Assembly: GCF_030272615.1 (NCBI RefSeq)
Contig: NC_081415.1
Coordinates: 626,199,740-626,263,739, forward strand
Source of the DNA: Cryptomeria japonica
Taxonomy: Eukaryota; Streptophyta; Pinopsida; Cupressales; Cupressaceae
DNA length: 64,000 bases
Direction of reading: 5' to 3'
Part shown: positions 57,101-63,297 of the stretch, piece by piece
Layout: each line of letters starts with the position of its first letter
Numbering within the stretch: the stretch's first letter is position 1
Made by a program: the position numbers and the translations under genes
Notes under the pieces: model-generated
Seen by the model: the letters and a program-made list of their open reading frames with translations, nothing else
What the model was told of the DNA's origin: nothing
Databases searched by the model: none

Positions 57101-58004
57101 GAGTCCCCTAAATTAAGTAGACCATCCATTGAGTTGGATTGCTTGTGGACCAAGGAGTCCGATCGACTTGATTGGTTGTTTGGCGCTCTTGGACTCAGTT
57201 GTGGAGGACAGTCTCCCAGTCTCAAATTTCTAATATGGTTGGTTATTAGGAATAAGCTATAGCATGCACGATTACAATAGGAATCCTCATTACCATTTTC
57301 TTTCATGTTAATTGATTATTTCCCTGAATTCAATTGCTATTGTGTAATTTAGTAAAATAATACTCTTGTAAATAAATTGTATTATTAGATTTGTTATCTT
57401 TGGGCAAAAATCAGGTATGTCCCAAAAGGGGACATTACAGTCTTGTCCCAATAGATGTGGTGGATTCACCTATATGAAATGAAAATCTCTTTATCAAAGG
57501 AGATAACATTCTTTAATACATTCATGTTAAGGTGTATGCATATTTCACAGCAAATGAAATATCCTGAAGCACTTGTATCACCTCAGCTATGTAGTGCTTG
57601 ATAATGATGCTTTAAGTAGAAAACAAATATGCAAGTCCAGTCATCACAATTTTAGGAAACATCAAAAAGTAAAGTTTGATGATGTTAACTAGCCGATTGA
57701 AACAGTATTTTCTACATGTTATGACATTGCTGCTGATTATGTCAATTAAAATCATCTTATTCTTTACAAAATAAATTTTCGTTCTCAAAAATCAAAACAT
57801 ATTACCTTGACAACTGCAGAGTAAACAACCACCATGTACTTGCTATAGTCATGATATACAAGAGGTGCTTCTATGAAGTATGACACAGAATGTGTAAAAT
57901 AATCTGGTGATACATAACCAATTACAAGTGGCCGATCAGGATCCTTATAATTGTCCCAGGTAGTGTACTGAGGATAAAGGTCCATAAACCGTTGACCCCA
58001 TTCC
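29756..58004 (-). CDS. SPY: SPINDLY protein O-fucosyltransferase, C-terminal half (7 exons)
   Basis: SPY is a nucleo-cytoplasmic GT41 enzyme that uses GDP-fucose to O-fucosylate Ser/Thr of nuclear proteins such as DELLA repressors of gibberellin signalling and the clock protein PRR5. Seven minus-strand exons (58004-57806, 54552-54358, 54065-53971, 53724-53589, 52977-52760, 46927-46800, 30174-29756) join in frame to 462 codons plus a stop, covering the catalytic domain from EWGQRF onward and the tail. This equals the matching part of Arabidopsis SPY (about 914 aa). Motifs THSVSYFIEAPL, ILVELTGHTANN, TWIGYPNTTGLPT, CYTPSPEAGP and FPYAGTTTTCESL are present and set it apart from the paralogue SECRET AGENT. 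The TPR half and start codon are beyond 64000. Introns are 246 bp to 16.6 kb and filled with transposons. No stop or frameshift was found, so it is probably a working gene. Confidence 0.96.
30175..31539 (-). other. SPY intron sequence left of unit D
   Basis: AT-rich intron between exon g and the inserted unit D. No gene is seen. It holds an inverted repeat at 30914-30970. Confidence 0.7.
30914..30970. repeat. Hairpin-forming inverted repeat
   Basis: CCAGATCTCTACAG (30918-30931) and its exact reverse complement CTGTAGAGATCTGG (30953-30966), separated by 21 bases. Further weak pairing (A-U and G-U) extends it inward by several pairs. Both strands could fold into a stem of about 14-19 pairs. 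Confidence 0.8.
31540..31544. repeat. Left target-site duplication of unit D (CTACT)
   Basis: CTACT directly left of the D start and again at 46321-46325 directly right of its CAACA end. It proves that D and everything in it entered as one unit plus later nesting. Confidence 0.9.
31545..31590 (+). repeat. Conserved 5' terminus of unit D
   Basis: TCTTGTGACC, TTTTCACACATCGCC and CCCCATTGCTAACGGGGACC. The same 45 bases begin units A, B and C, where the central part is the perfect palindrome CCCCATTGCAAATGGGG; in D two changes weaken it. Confidence 0.88.
31591..34410 (+). other. Leader of unit D with short-motif arrays
   Basis: About 2.8 kb without a supported gene. From about 31985 to 32830 it repeats words such as GATTTTCATCCAGACT and GGTCGATTTTCCACCAG. 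From about 33100 to 33960 it repeats TTGGCGATTTT and CTGCCATTG. It ends in CTTCGTACAG, a possible splice acceptor, six bases before the ATG of the coding region. Confidence 0.65.
32097..32400 (+). repeat. 152-bp tandem duplication in D leader
   Basis: Two nearly identical units, 32097-32248 and 32249-32400, each starting CTACCCA(T/C)G; a third begins at 32401 and soon diverges. Confidence 0.9.
34415..36010 (+). pseudogene. N-terminal part of the unknown U-family protein (unit D copy)
   Basis: Opens MSKSGFKERREQQKILETEF, with SSKWKEITDTNMHF soon after. A one-base frame change near 34655 moves to the frame that stays open past 36000. Blocks shared with the unit A copy are FKEE...LLNKVMGMPQGA, ISDNLNFQLRN, TSYLVYLLAR, CRGEVGN, YPQLNMY, MYITRMLQGEIHKRSSKEAT, GSWYIQFPTFTYLRIHGF and LLEVVRQL. 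About half the residues match in the best blocks. No transmembrane segment, signal peptide, zinc finger or polymerase motif is seen. The segment KGVVIAYLVEDTIVQVLGIP loosely recalls plant mobile-domain or 'putative plant transposon protein' families, a resemblance that is only a guess. After 36010 the frame runs into a GC-rich insertion. Confidence 0.75.
36011..36812. mobile_element. GC-rich insertion inside the unit D coding region
   Basis: From about 36020 the sequence abruptly becomes GC- and CpG-rich (repeats of GGGACG, GACGTCTC and CGTCCC to about 36250), then AT-rich, ending with CCGTCGTCCCCTTGTCGTCC near 36765-36786. The start (CCACGGGGACGTG) and end (CGTCCCC) are inverted to each other. 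TGGGCATTTCCC at 36007 and TGGTCATTTCTT at 36802 look like a decayed target duplication of about 8 bp, so a non-autonomous hAT-like element is possible. Long open frames across the GC-rich part occur on both strands and are composition artefacts. Confidence 0.5.
36813..37315 (+). pseudogene. Middle part of the U-family protein, unit D (very degraded)
   Basis: Resumes after the insertion as LPFIESRKAFS and soon meets stops. From 37138 it reads open as MKPEESTSEDDQRTISDVRI, then a basic stretch with KRRKKTPGG and KKKKQK up to the insertion of unit A. The unit A copy has a similarly charged Lys/Arg/Glu-rich linker near 39700. A poly-C run lies at 36972-36984. Confidence 0.45.
37316..37320. repeat. 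Left target-site duplication of unit A (CACCT)
   Basis: CACCT at 37316-37320 is repeated at 43867-43871, flanking unit A exactly. Confidence 0.92.
38053..38142 (-). promoter_or_regulatory. Promoter-like module of unit A
   Basis: On the minus strand: the palindrome AAACCCTAATTAGGGTTT (38125-38142), the word CTTGGCCCTTGATC just after it (38112-38099), and a TATATAAG box (38060-38053). The same order and spacing occur in units B and D. Confidence 0.65.
38200..41376 (-). pseudogene. U-family protein coding region, unit A copy
   Basis: About 3.2 kb, roughly 1050 codons, in several frames. It opens near 41376-41358 just after a TTTGCAG splice-acceptor-like site, with MTSKWKNVSDTNLEHINLRE like the D copy (SSKWKEITDTN). 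Then follow FKEYIGDMIVLLNRIMGNPQ, ISDNLYSELRN, CKGEVGN, YPQLHM, MHITRTLQGGLHQRLSQESM, GYWYIQYPKFTYLRIQGF and LLEVVRQL. Later parts are a charged linker (about 39780-39394) and a C-terminal piece (38823-38200) with EWEGILATCTNDADIIDFQ, which matches the D end (NWENTLDTCSDSLDVIDLQ). Frame breaks near 40790, 40540, 40035 and 39390 disable it. Function unknown. Confidence 0.75.
41377..42234 (-). other. Noncoding part of unit A leader
   Basis: AT-rich sequence between the coding region and the motif array of unit A; nothing recognisable. It may be an intron, because the coding region begins right after an acceptor-like TTTGCAG. Confidence 0.45.
42235..43215 (-). repeat. Array of about 30 GGCGGACTTT motifs
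   Basis: On the plus strand the core GGCGGA(C/G)TTT(T) recurs about every 30 bases, with variants such as GGCAGACTTT and GGCGGAGTTT, often preceded by CAT or GGG and followed by CTACCTC. I count roughly 30 copies. Spacers differ, so this is a motif array and not a simple tandem satellite. In unit A orientation the motif is AAAGTCCGCC. Translated open frames across it are by-products. Confidence 0.85.
43216..43866 (-). repeat. 5' end of unit A with terminal palindrome
   Basis: Contains CCCCATTTGCAATGGGG as read on the plus strand (43825-43841) and ends GGTCACAACA at 43866. The rest, to 43216, is AT-rich with the word CTAAAAATAGG recurring near 43370-43610; no gene. Confidence 0.75.
43872..45369 (+). 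pseudogene. C-terminal part of the U-family protein, unit D copy
   Basis: Continues the D coding region after unit A. It reads acidic first (SNPDDNDDDDVISTLRG near 44090), then long helical, coiled-coil-like segments (EFQEVGDNLRAINARLDREL near 44460; VEKWIESARK near 44660). It ends MPNWENTLDTCSDSLDVIDL, then SISMELDFVLARFLKFTRRE near 45310 and a TAG at 45367-45369. Stops occur at about 44158, 44239, 44348, 44534, 44697 and 44727. The end matches the unit A copy and marks the protein C terminus. Confidence 0.65.
45415..45516 (+). promoter_or_regulatory. Promoter-like module of unit D
   Basis: AAACCCTAATTAGGG (45415-45429), CTTGGCCGTTGATC (45456-45469) and the TATA box CTATATATACC (45506-45516). 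Matching sites in units A and B have the same order and similar spacing, 65-77 bp from palindrome to TATA. Confidence 0.65.
45517..46320 (+). repeat. 3' end of unit D (R/U5-like)
   Basis: About 800 bases from TATA to CAACA. The last 100 bases, read in reverse, match the A and B ends: TGTTG, then AGAATAAAATACC, then a CCCTCTC-TTGA block. No gene. Confidence 0.75.
46326..46799 (-). other. SPY intron sequence right of unit D
   Basis: Ordinary AT-rich intron between unit D and exon f. Together with 30175-31539 it shows that the 16.6-kb intron would be only about 1.8 kb without unit D. Confidence 0.7.
46800..46927 (-). CDS. SPY: SPY exon f (128 nt)
   Basis: Acceptor ATTGTCAG, donor GTTG|GTATGT. 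Encodes LDTFPYAGTTTTCESLYMGV, then PCVTMAGSVHAHNVGVSLLHQV, the most conserved loop of SPY, which binds the sugar nucleotide. It is isolated between introns of 5.8 kb and 16.6 kb. Confidence 0.96.
46928..47730 (-). other. SPY intron, no recognised feature
   Basis: AT-rich intron sequence downstream of exon e. I see no gene or repeat in it. Confidence 0.6.
47731..48122. mobile_element. MITE-like inverted-repeat element
   Basis: About 390 bases with inverted ends: CTGAATCG...GGGTACGAAATG on the left (47731-47771) and CATTTCGTACCC...CCTGATTCGG on the right (48069-48120). The inner 12-bp GGGTACGAAATG match is exact; the outer match is partial. No target duplication was found. Family unknown. Confidence 0.45.
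48123..48920 (-). other. SPY intron, AT-rich
   Basis: No gene recognised. It may include the 5' end of the hAT element to its right, whose terminus I could not find. Confidence 0.45.
48920..49990 (+). pseudogene. hAT-type transposase remnant, antisense to SPY
   Basis: Near 49010-49110 a BED-like zinc finger is readable (VWVCGECEVRYSSSYNQLKG, then HLCKIPPQGIKFC). From 49209 an open frame of 119 codons follows. Near 49680-49800, across frameshifts, the text resembles the DUF659/DDE region of plant hAT transposases (DCEGEVKDAAF and VIIDNAKNCRVAKLLVDE). A later part recalls IATKIDWIK...AQEIQKFVTNHH near 49870-49960. Several stops and frameshifts are present and the C-terminal dimerisation domain is absent, so it is a dead fragment. 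Intact enzymes of this type cut and paste with 8-bp duplications. Confidence 0.75.
50039..50790. repeat. ATCGGG-rich repeat, possible solo LTR fragment
   Basis: The words ATCGGG and ACCGAT recur many times, and a TATA-like ATATATATGCC occurs near 50751. The composition resembles the LTR of another element, but the ends are uncertain: a TGTTG lies at 50039, and no duplication was found. Confidence 0.4.
50531..50700. repeat. Perfect 85-bp tandem duplication
   Basis: 50531-50615 and 50616-50700 are identical, starting ATCGGGGGTTTTTG and ending GATCGGTCAT. Perfect identity in a decayed intron implies a recent duplication. Confidence 0.95.
51380..52160 (+). pseudogene. Decayed Ty1/copia RT fragment, antisense to SPY
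   Basis: In shifting frames it reads YKLKYKSNGEVDKFKASLVT then RGFTQ near 51410-51485, LASQNGWEIHQ near 51565, and IIIIVVYVDELLLP near 51830-51870, the RT YVDD box with Glu for the last Asp. Many stops. No LTRs are visible around it, so it is an isolated old fragment in the intron. Confidence 0.7.
52760..52977 (-). CDS. SPY: SPY exon e (218 nt)
   Basis: Acceptor TCTCCAG, donor ATCAG|GTTAGA. Encodes ITPRVLCVWAKILCAIP...RLVVKCKPFCCDSVRARF...VDLLPLILLNHDHMQAYSLMDI, the nucleotide-sugar-binding half. The Lys of VVKCKPF is at the position conserved in GT41 enzymes for the nucleotide sugar (family knowledge; equivalence inferred). Confidence 0.96.
53087..53298. repeat. 106-bp tandem duplication in GC-AG intron
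   Basis: 53087-53192 and 53193-53298 are close copies (start TCCAAGGCTATTAATTC) with several substitutions. They lie in the intron between exons d and e. Confidence 0.9.
53589..53724 (-). CDS. SPY: SPY exon d (136 nt), GC donor
   Basis: Acceptor TTTGCAG; encodes HVEELIRLPGCFLCYTPSPE...NGFITFGSFNNLAK. The donor after the last Lys is AAG|GCAAGA, a GC instead of GT splice site. The next exon starts exactly at Ile of ITPRVL, so the GC donor must be used to keep frame. Confidence 0.95.
53971..54065 (-). CDS. SPY: SPY exon c (95 nt)
   Basis: Acceptor CATGCAG, donor AAAA|GTCAGT. Encodes ATWIGYPNTTGLPTIDYRFTDSLADPPNSKQ plus a split Lys. The first residue is Ala where Arabidopsis SPY has Val. Confidence 0.95.
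54358..54552 (-). CDS. SPY: SPY exon b (195 nt)
   Basis: Acceptor TTTGACAG, donor CAG|GTACGG, phase 0 at both ends. Encodes ADAKTNKFKDKVLKKGGLWRD...DILVELTGHTANNRLGMMACRPAPVQ, part of the catalytic domain. Confidence 0.96.
54553..56409 (-). other. SPY intron between exons a and b (part)
   Basis: AT-rich intron sequence with no supported gene; it runs to the solo LTR at 56415. The open frames near 55896-56321 have no recognisable domain. Confidence 0.6.
56415..57439. mobile_element. Solo LTR with target duplication GTCTT
   Basis: 1025 bases from TGTCATGCCCC to GGGGACATTACA (imperfectly inverted ends, TG/CA), flanked by GTCTT at 56410-56414 and 57440-57444. No internal retrotransposon region. 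It contains a 57-bp duplication. Orientation and lineage are not determined. Confidence 0.85.
56493..56606. repeat. 57-bp tandem duplication in solo LTR
   Basis: 56493-56549 and 56550-56606, each starting GGGC(C/T)GACTAGAATAAAA, with only a few differences; GGGCCGACC at 56607 begins a truncated third copy. Confidence 0.92.
57445..57805 (-). other. SPY intron between solo LTR and exon a
   Basis: Short AT-rich intron stretch; nothing recognised apart from the exon a donor at its right edge. Confidence 0.6.
57806..58004 (-). CDS. SPY: SPY exon a (199 nt)
   Basis: Acceptor ATGCAG before G|GAATGG; donor AAG|GTAATA. Encodes EWGQRF...PLVIGYVSPDYFTHSVSYFIEAPL...VVYSAVVK, the start of the GT41 catalytic domain. 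The His in FTHSVS probably corresponds to the conserved active-site His of OGT enzymes. The exon starts after two bases of a split codon, so another exon must lie upstream; none was recognised up to 64000. Confidence 0.96.
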
Positions 58005-60135
58005 CTGCATGATAAAAGAGGATTAATGAATTTTTTAAATGAATATATTTGACTAATTAATGTATTAAGAACTCTAAGAAAAAATGTAAAATTTGAAGTG
58101 GTGACAAGCATAAACCAACAACCAAAGCCCTAAAATTCCAAAACATGCTCATAGCTGACACAAGGAATCATACTACTAAAGTGAACAATTTCAAATGCAT
58201 GCAACTTAAAATGAATTGTTTTTGCAACATGCATAGTAATCAAATGAGCCAGAAATGCTACCAAACTTGGGCATGGCATTCATTTGTGTAAAGTCTTATG
58301 GGAAATGTAAAGAGATTAAAAGGGAAACTGTTAGTGCTGTGCAGAGATATGTAGCAATGTACAATCATAGAAAGCCTCAACTAGTTTATATAAAATTTAT
58401 TTGCTTGAAAAACAAAAGATTATGAGACAAGTGAATGAAATGTAAGACAAGAGACAATAAGAGAATTCAACACCATAAAAATGAGACCGAGATTCCCAGA
58501 GAAATCCCTCGTGGGAAAAAACTCCAGCTAAATGTGAATGTACAATCAGTTCTTAGAAATGGCTACAAAGATTGCTTTCACAGCCCCTTCAACCTTCTAC
58601 AGAGCTCCAACAAATTGTCCAACTCCCAGAATAAACTAAAGACTCCCAAATAAGCTCTCTGCCCTTACAACACGCATGATAGTCATAAATATAAAACATA
58701 CAATACGTAATCTCCACAAGAGAATTGAGACTCCACCATAAAGAATTCGACCTCCAAGAGGTTAAAGAGACCCTCGTGCCACAGGGAAGCTGGAACAACA
58801 GTTCAATAGGAAGAGTTCGAGGAAAAACTCAGAATCTAAAACATTACTAGACATCATTACTGCACAAAAAACTTTCACTGGTTCGAACAGAGGCAATTAT
58901 GCACTTACCCCAGTCATAGTGAATTTGCCATTGCAATTACACTTTCACCCCTTGTACAAATTGCTACTTTTGCCAAAATGGGCAAAATACTCTTATTTCA
59001 TTGTGTCTTCTTGTGAACCAACAGAGAAGCAATTATGCACTTGCCACAGTCAAAGTGAATTCACCATGGCAATCACACTTTTACCCCCTCTACTAATTGC
59101 TAATTTTGCTAAAATAAGCAAAATACTCTTTATTTCTTTGTGTCTTCTTGTGGACCAACACCTACACATGGATACATCATACTTCCCTGATCATTCTTCA
59201 GCATCAAAGAAATGACCAATTGTTCAAAAACATGCCAATGAGCACAAAAACTGGATCATTTTTGGGGATCAAAATGTATGACTATCACATGAATTTTGTT
59301 ATTCCAACACTCTTAACTCCATCATGACTACAACATGTCATATATCAGACGGCCTATCACTGTCTTGCAACACTAAATTAGCACAGCAATGTTGCAATAC
59401 TGCATTAGATGACATATATCCTTTGCAACTTGTAATAATAACTTTATGCAACAAAATTCATAGTCTACAGGATTCTGCACTTTGAATGCTATAAAATGGG
59501 CAGGACTTCTAACGTTAATTGTACTTCTCCACACAAGTTTTGAAAAACAAAAGGTCAATTAGTTTCTAATTTCTTTCATACCATACAACGTAGAATCTTT
59601 GGCCTTCTTTCCGGTAGAAATTACACCAACCCAATCTATTATATCTAGGAACCCAGAAAATCCCATTTTGAACCTACATCCATTTACAATACTTGACCTT
59701 ACAGGCATGTCCTCAGGATTCTAACAATCCCTGCAAACCAGTAAATTTAGGACAATCAAGGACAGTGATGAAGCATCCCCACCAAGTGCCTAGATTTTTT
59801 AAAAAGATATAGGGGGCTTCCCCTCAATTTAGGGTATGTTTATAAAGATGCCCTCATTTTAGGTATATTTTACAAAATGGAAGAGGAAAAAGGAGAGTTG
59901 TTGATTTTCTGCATTTCGTTGCTAGATCCACCATATACATATATCTAAGTTATTGGGTTCTTCACCCGAGGGTCCCAGTGCCATACCCAATCGGTCCTAG
60001 TACCAATCTAGCAACAAGAGCATAACCACAACAAACCTAGGGTCGCAAGGATACTCCTTGGCCACTCCTAGGCACTCCCAAGCGCTCCCTTAACTGACAA
60101 GTGCAGTTTAATTAAGAATATTCTATATTGAAGAG
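58005..60135 (-). other. SPY intron upstream of exon a
   Basis: The window half of an intron longer than 5.9 kb. I looked for the preceding SPY exon (end of the TPR domain) and did not find it. It contains a 136-bp duplication at 58893-59164. Confidence 0.6.
58893..59164. repeat. 136-bp tandem duplication
   Basis: 58893-59028 and 59029-59164, both starting GCAATTATGCACTT; copies differ at numerous positions. Confidence 0.85.
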
Positions 60136-61002
60136 CAACCTGTTGTGACGTATTCACACATCGCCCTATTGCAAATGGGGACCTGTTGACGTGTATTTTG
60201 TACACAATCAAACACAGAATAAAATACCCAAGGGTACCTTATCCTCTCTTGAGTAAAGCCTCCAAATGCTGAAGATGTCGCGAAAAGGATCAATCGAGAT
60301 GACTTCAAGGTTCTTGTATGTAGGGTCTCTACGTGTGGATAAGCTCTCTGTGGTATGATGTGATTTGCTGGAATCACAAGGGGACTTACATTTGATGATT
60401 GAATGTCTGATCTACTTTGAATATTGCTGGAACACAGGCTCTTACTAGCTTTGACTTGAAAAAAGGAAAAAAAAGATGAGGGCGAGGAAAGGATCTAATC
60501 CTAACACTAAGAATGTAGGAGCAATGATTGATCTTTGATGAAATTCTAACTAGGTCTTGTTTTGACATCGCAGGACCATCTCCACAAGGCTAGTGCGATC
60601 TTCGAAGGAAAGCTTTATGATGTTCAAATCATCACTGCCGGCATAGACACCATCAGGCTGATGCATATCAATGAAGAAGCGATAATTGAAGTTAAGCTTA
60701 AGCTGAATGATTCCAGTTGACTACACAAGGCAAGTCTGCAATCAACAAACTGCTAGTAGTATGGATATACGAATTCCACCATCAATCAAGCACATTTCTT
60801 CCACTCATCTAATAACATGAAATCAAACATGAGAAGTATAAAGACTATGCAAATTGTCGAATCGACCCATAAATTTCACCATTTCTCCAATGAAGTTACA
60901 AGTCTTTTACAACAACATCTTGGCAACAATCTTTGCCTTCTCTCTCTACTCTACTCTAATTGCTATTCTATTGCTTGTCTCTTTACAAAATGAAGAGTCG
61001 GG

Positions 61003-61093
61003 GTTTATGTAGTGCCCATAATACAATTCAATGGCTGAGATCAATTCGAGATCAATGGCCAAGATTTTACAATGAAAACCCTAATTAGGGTTT
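61003..61093 (-). promoter_or_regulatory. Promoter-like module of unit B
   Basis: Minus strand: AAACCCTAATTAGGGTTT (61076-61093), CTTGGCCATTGATC (61063-61050) and a weak TATA-like ACATAAACCC (61010-61001), with the order and spacing of units A and D. Confidence 0.6.
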
Positions 61094-62093
61094 GTTACAA
61101 CCATTACATAACATTTAATGCTTGACCAATGATAAAATTGTATTGCTTGGACACATGTCCTCTCTAGAAAATTCCACCAATGGATAGCTAGGGTAGGTAC
61201 ATCGGAGTTTGTGCCACCTTCCATAAGTTACGTACATTGAATCTGGAAATGTTGAGGTGGACCATACTGACTGGAGAAGTGATGACTAGGATGCCACCTC
61301 GTCTGACACTTGTAACTTGGTAAATATTCAACTTGATGTTGTTGAGAAGCTAGCTTTAATTAATTCATCTGGAACTATCTGCTTCTTCAACAAACCCTTG
61401 TTCTAACTTCTTGTGTCCTTGATGTGCAGGATGATTGATGTACCTCGCCTTGGAATACTGGATTGGAGAAGTCGCCCTTGATGACGTTAGTCCAAAGAAG
61501 GCCATCCTTGTCGATGCTAGGCTGGAGGAGGTTGCCCTTGTCCTTGCTTGATCGTCCTTGATGAGAACCTGTCGTCTTGTAGATCCTCCGGGCTTTGGAG
61601 TCGCCATCTTGATACCTACACAACATTTCAAAATTAGTAATATGTCTTGAAATCTAAAAATTAAACTTTAAAAGGAAGATTCAAGATTTTAATTAGGAAA
61701 CTTCATGATAAATCTTGAGTTATCATTTCCTAATTAACCATGTAATTTTCAAAAACTTGGATCAAAATTCAAAATCTCAACATTGGGACTAGGATGATCT
61801 CGCCATACCTCCACTTGGGAATTTAATTCTAAAAAATGATGCAAAAATAGGAGAATTCGCTAGGCAAAATGTAGATCAAGACTCCCTTTAGCAAAATGCG
61901 CCCCCTTTAGTCTTCACAAGCATCAACTCCACCATCTTAAGTCTTCAACACTTGAGGAAAATTTGCTCCAAATAGGCCAGCTTTCGCACTTCTTCTTTGC
62001 CCTCCAAATCGCACTTGAAATAATGAATGAACGATTTGAATAATGAACAAACACACCCAAATATATAGAGCGCTCACCATTTCATTTCCCATA

Positions 62094-62216
62094 GGCCGAC
62101 TTGACAAAATAAGCCAAAAAATAAAATATAAAAAAACACTAAGAAGAAGGCCGACTTGACAAAATAAGCCAAAAAATAAAATATAAAAAAACACTAAGAA
62201 GAAGGCCGACTTGATA
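62094..62216 (-). repeat. 55-bp tandem repeat in unit B
   Basis: GGCCGACTTGACAAAATAAG starts units at 62094 and 62149; a truncated third begins at 62204. The first two copies are identical. Confidence 0.92.
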
Positions 62217-62439
62217 AATAAAGACAAAATAATGCCTTGTGCGCTCAACTTTTAATTTTTTATTTCACAAAAATTAATTTTAAATGCCTTTATAATAGAA
62301 ATTCGATTTTTTGAGGCCCAAAATTAATTTATTAAATGCCAATTTAATTAATTTTTTCAAATATTTCGAAGTTGATGATTTTGGCATTTCATGCGATTTG
62401 GAGGATATTAACGCCCAAGTAAAAAAATAGTGAATGCCA

Positions 62440-63010
62440 ATAACTTCGCTCTGGTCCCTTGGAGAGGGACAGGAGCGCCTTTTCACTTTTGTCCTCAATC
62501 CTTCATTTTTTAATTGCCAATTCACGTTGTGGAGCTAGCAATGATCCCTTTCGTCCCTTCAGTGCATGTTCAACTCGTTTTTTGCAAGGTAAAATTGATG
62601 TTCTAGAGATTTTCGCCCTAGTCCTTCAGTGAGGGATAGGAGCGCCTTTTGCATTTGGCCTAGGATCATCAAGTTTTTGGAGTCAAACCTTTGTTCATCA
62701 TGATTTAGAAGACCTTTCCAATCTTGCTCAACTTTGCCTTAGCATAATCTCGGAGGGAAATTGTTGATTTTATAAAAATCGCCCTGGTCCTTTAGTGAGG
62801 GACAAGAGCGCCTTTTGCATCCATTGCGCAAATTCTTGATCATATCAACCTCAAGGCATTTTAAACATCATTTCAAATTCGCGCCTTGGCTTAGGTTCGT
62901 CCAAATTTGGCAAGAAGGACTGGATATTAGGTTTTTCGCCCTGGTCCCTTGGAGAGGGACAGGAGCGAAATTCGCTCTGGATCCTCAGTGAAGGACAGGA
63001 GCGAAATTTG
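62440..63010 (-). repeat. Hairpin-motif array in unit B leader
   Basis: Five copies of a unit like TCGCCCTGGTCCCTTGGAGA followed by GGGACAGGAGCGCC, at about 62446, 62606, 62779, 62937 and 62972. Each contains GTCCC and GGGAC as a small stem. The first four are spaced about 160-170 bp. Confidence 0.85.
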
Positions 63011-63169
63011 ACTTTTTGAACTCTCTATCAGGATAATTTTTATGGAATATAACATCTTCTTTCTTATACTTTAAGTTATATTCCATATATACTTTCAGGA
63101 TGTTTGAGAGTGGTTTCAGACCTCCAGGAGTTATATTGCAAAATCTAGTTTTTTGAGGTTTTTCAGTTT

Positions 63170-63297
63170 CCAGACTTAGTCAAATTCAGGATCAGGACAT
63201 TCCAAACTTAGCCAAATTTCAGGATCAGGACTTTCAGACTTAGCCAAATTTCAGGATTAGGACTTTCAGACTTAGCCAAATTTCAGGATCAGGACTT
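63170..63297 (-). repeat. Short tandem repeat near 5' end of unit B
   Basis: Four copies of a word like CTTAGCCAAATTTCAGGATC followed by AGGAC, about 30-37 bp apart. Confidence 0.88.

Noticed and set aside
58005-60135. A further SPY exon (end of the TPR domain)
   Set aside because: I searched the minus strand for the sequence preceding EWGQRF and for TPR motifs and found none, so the next exon should lie beyond 64000.
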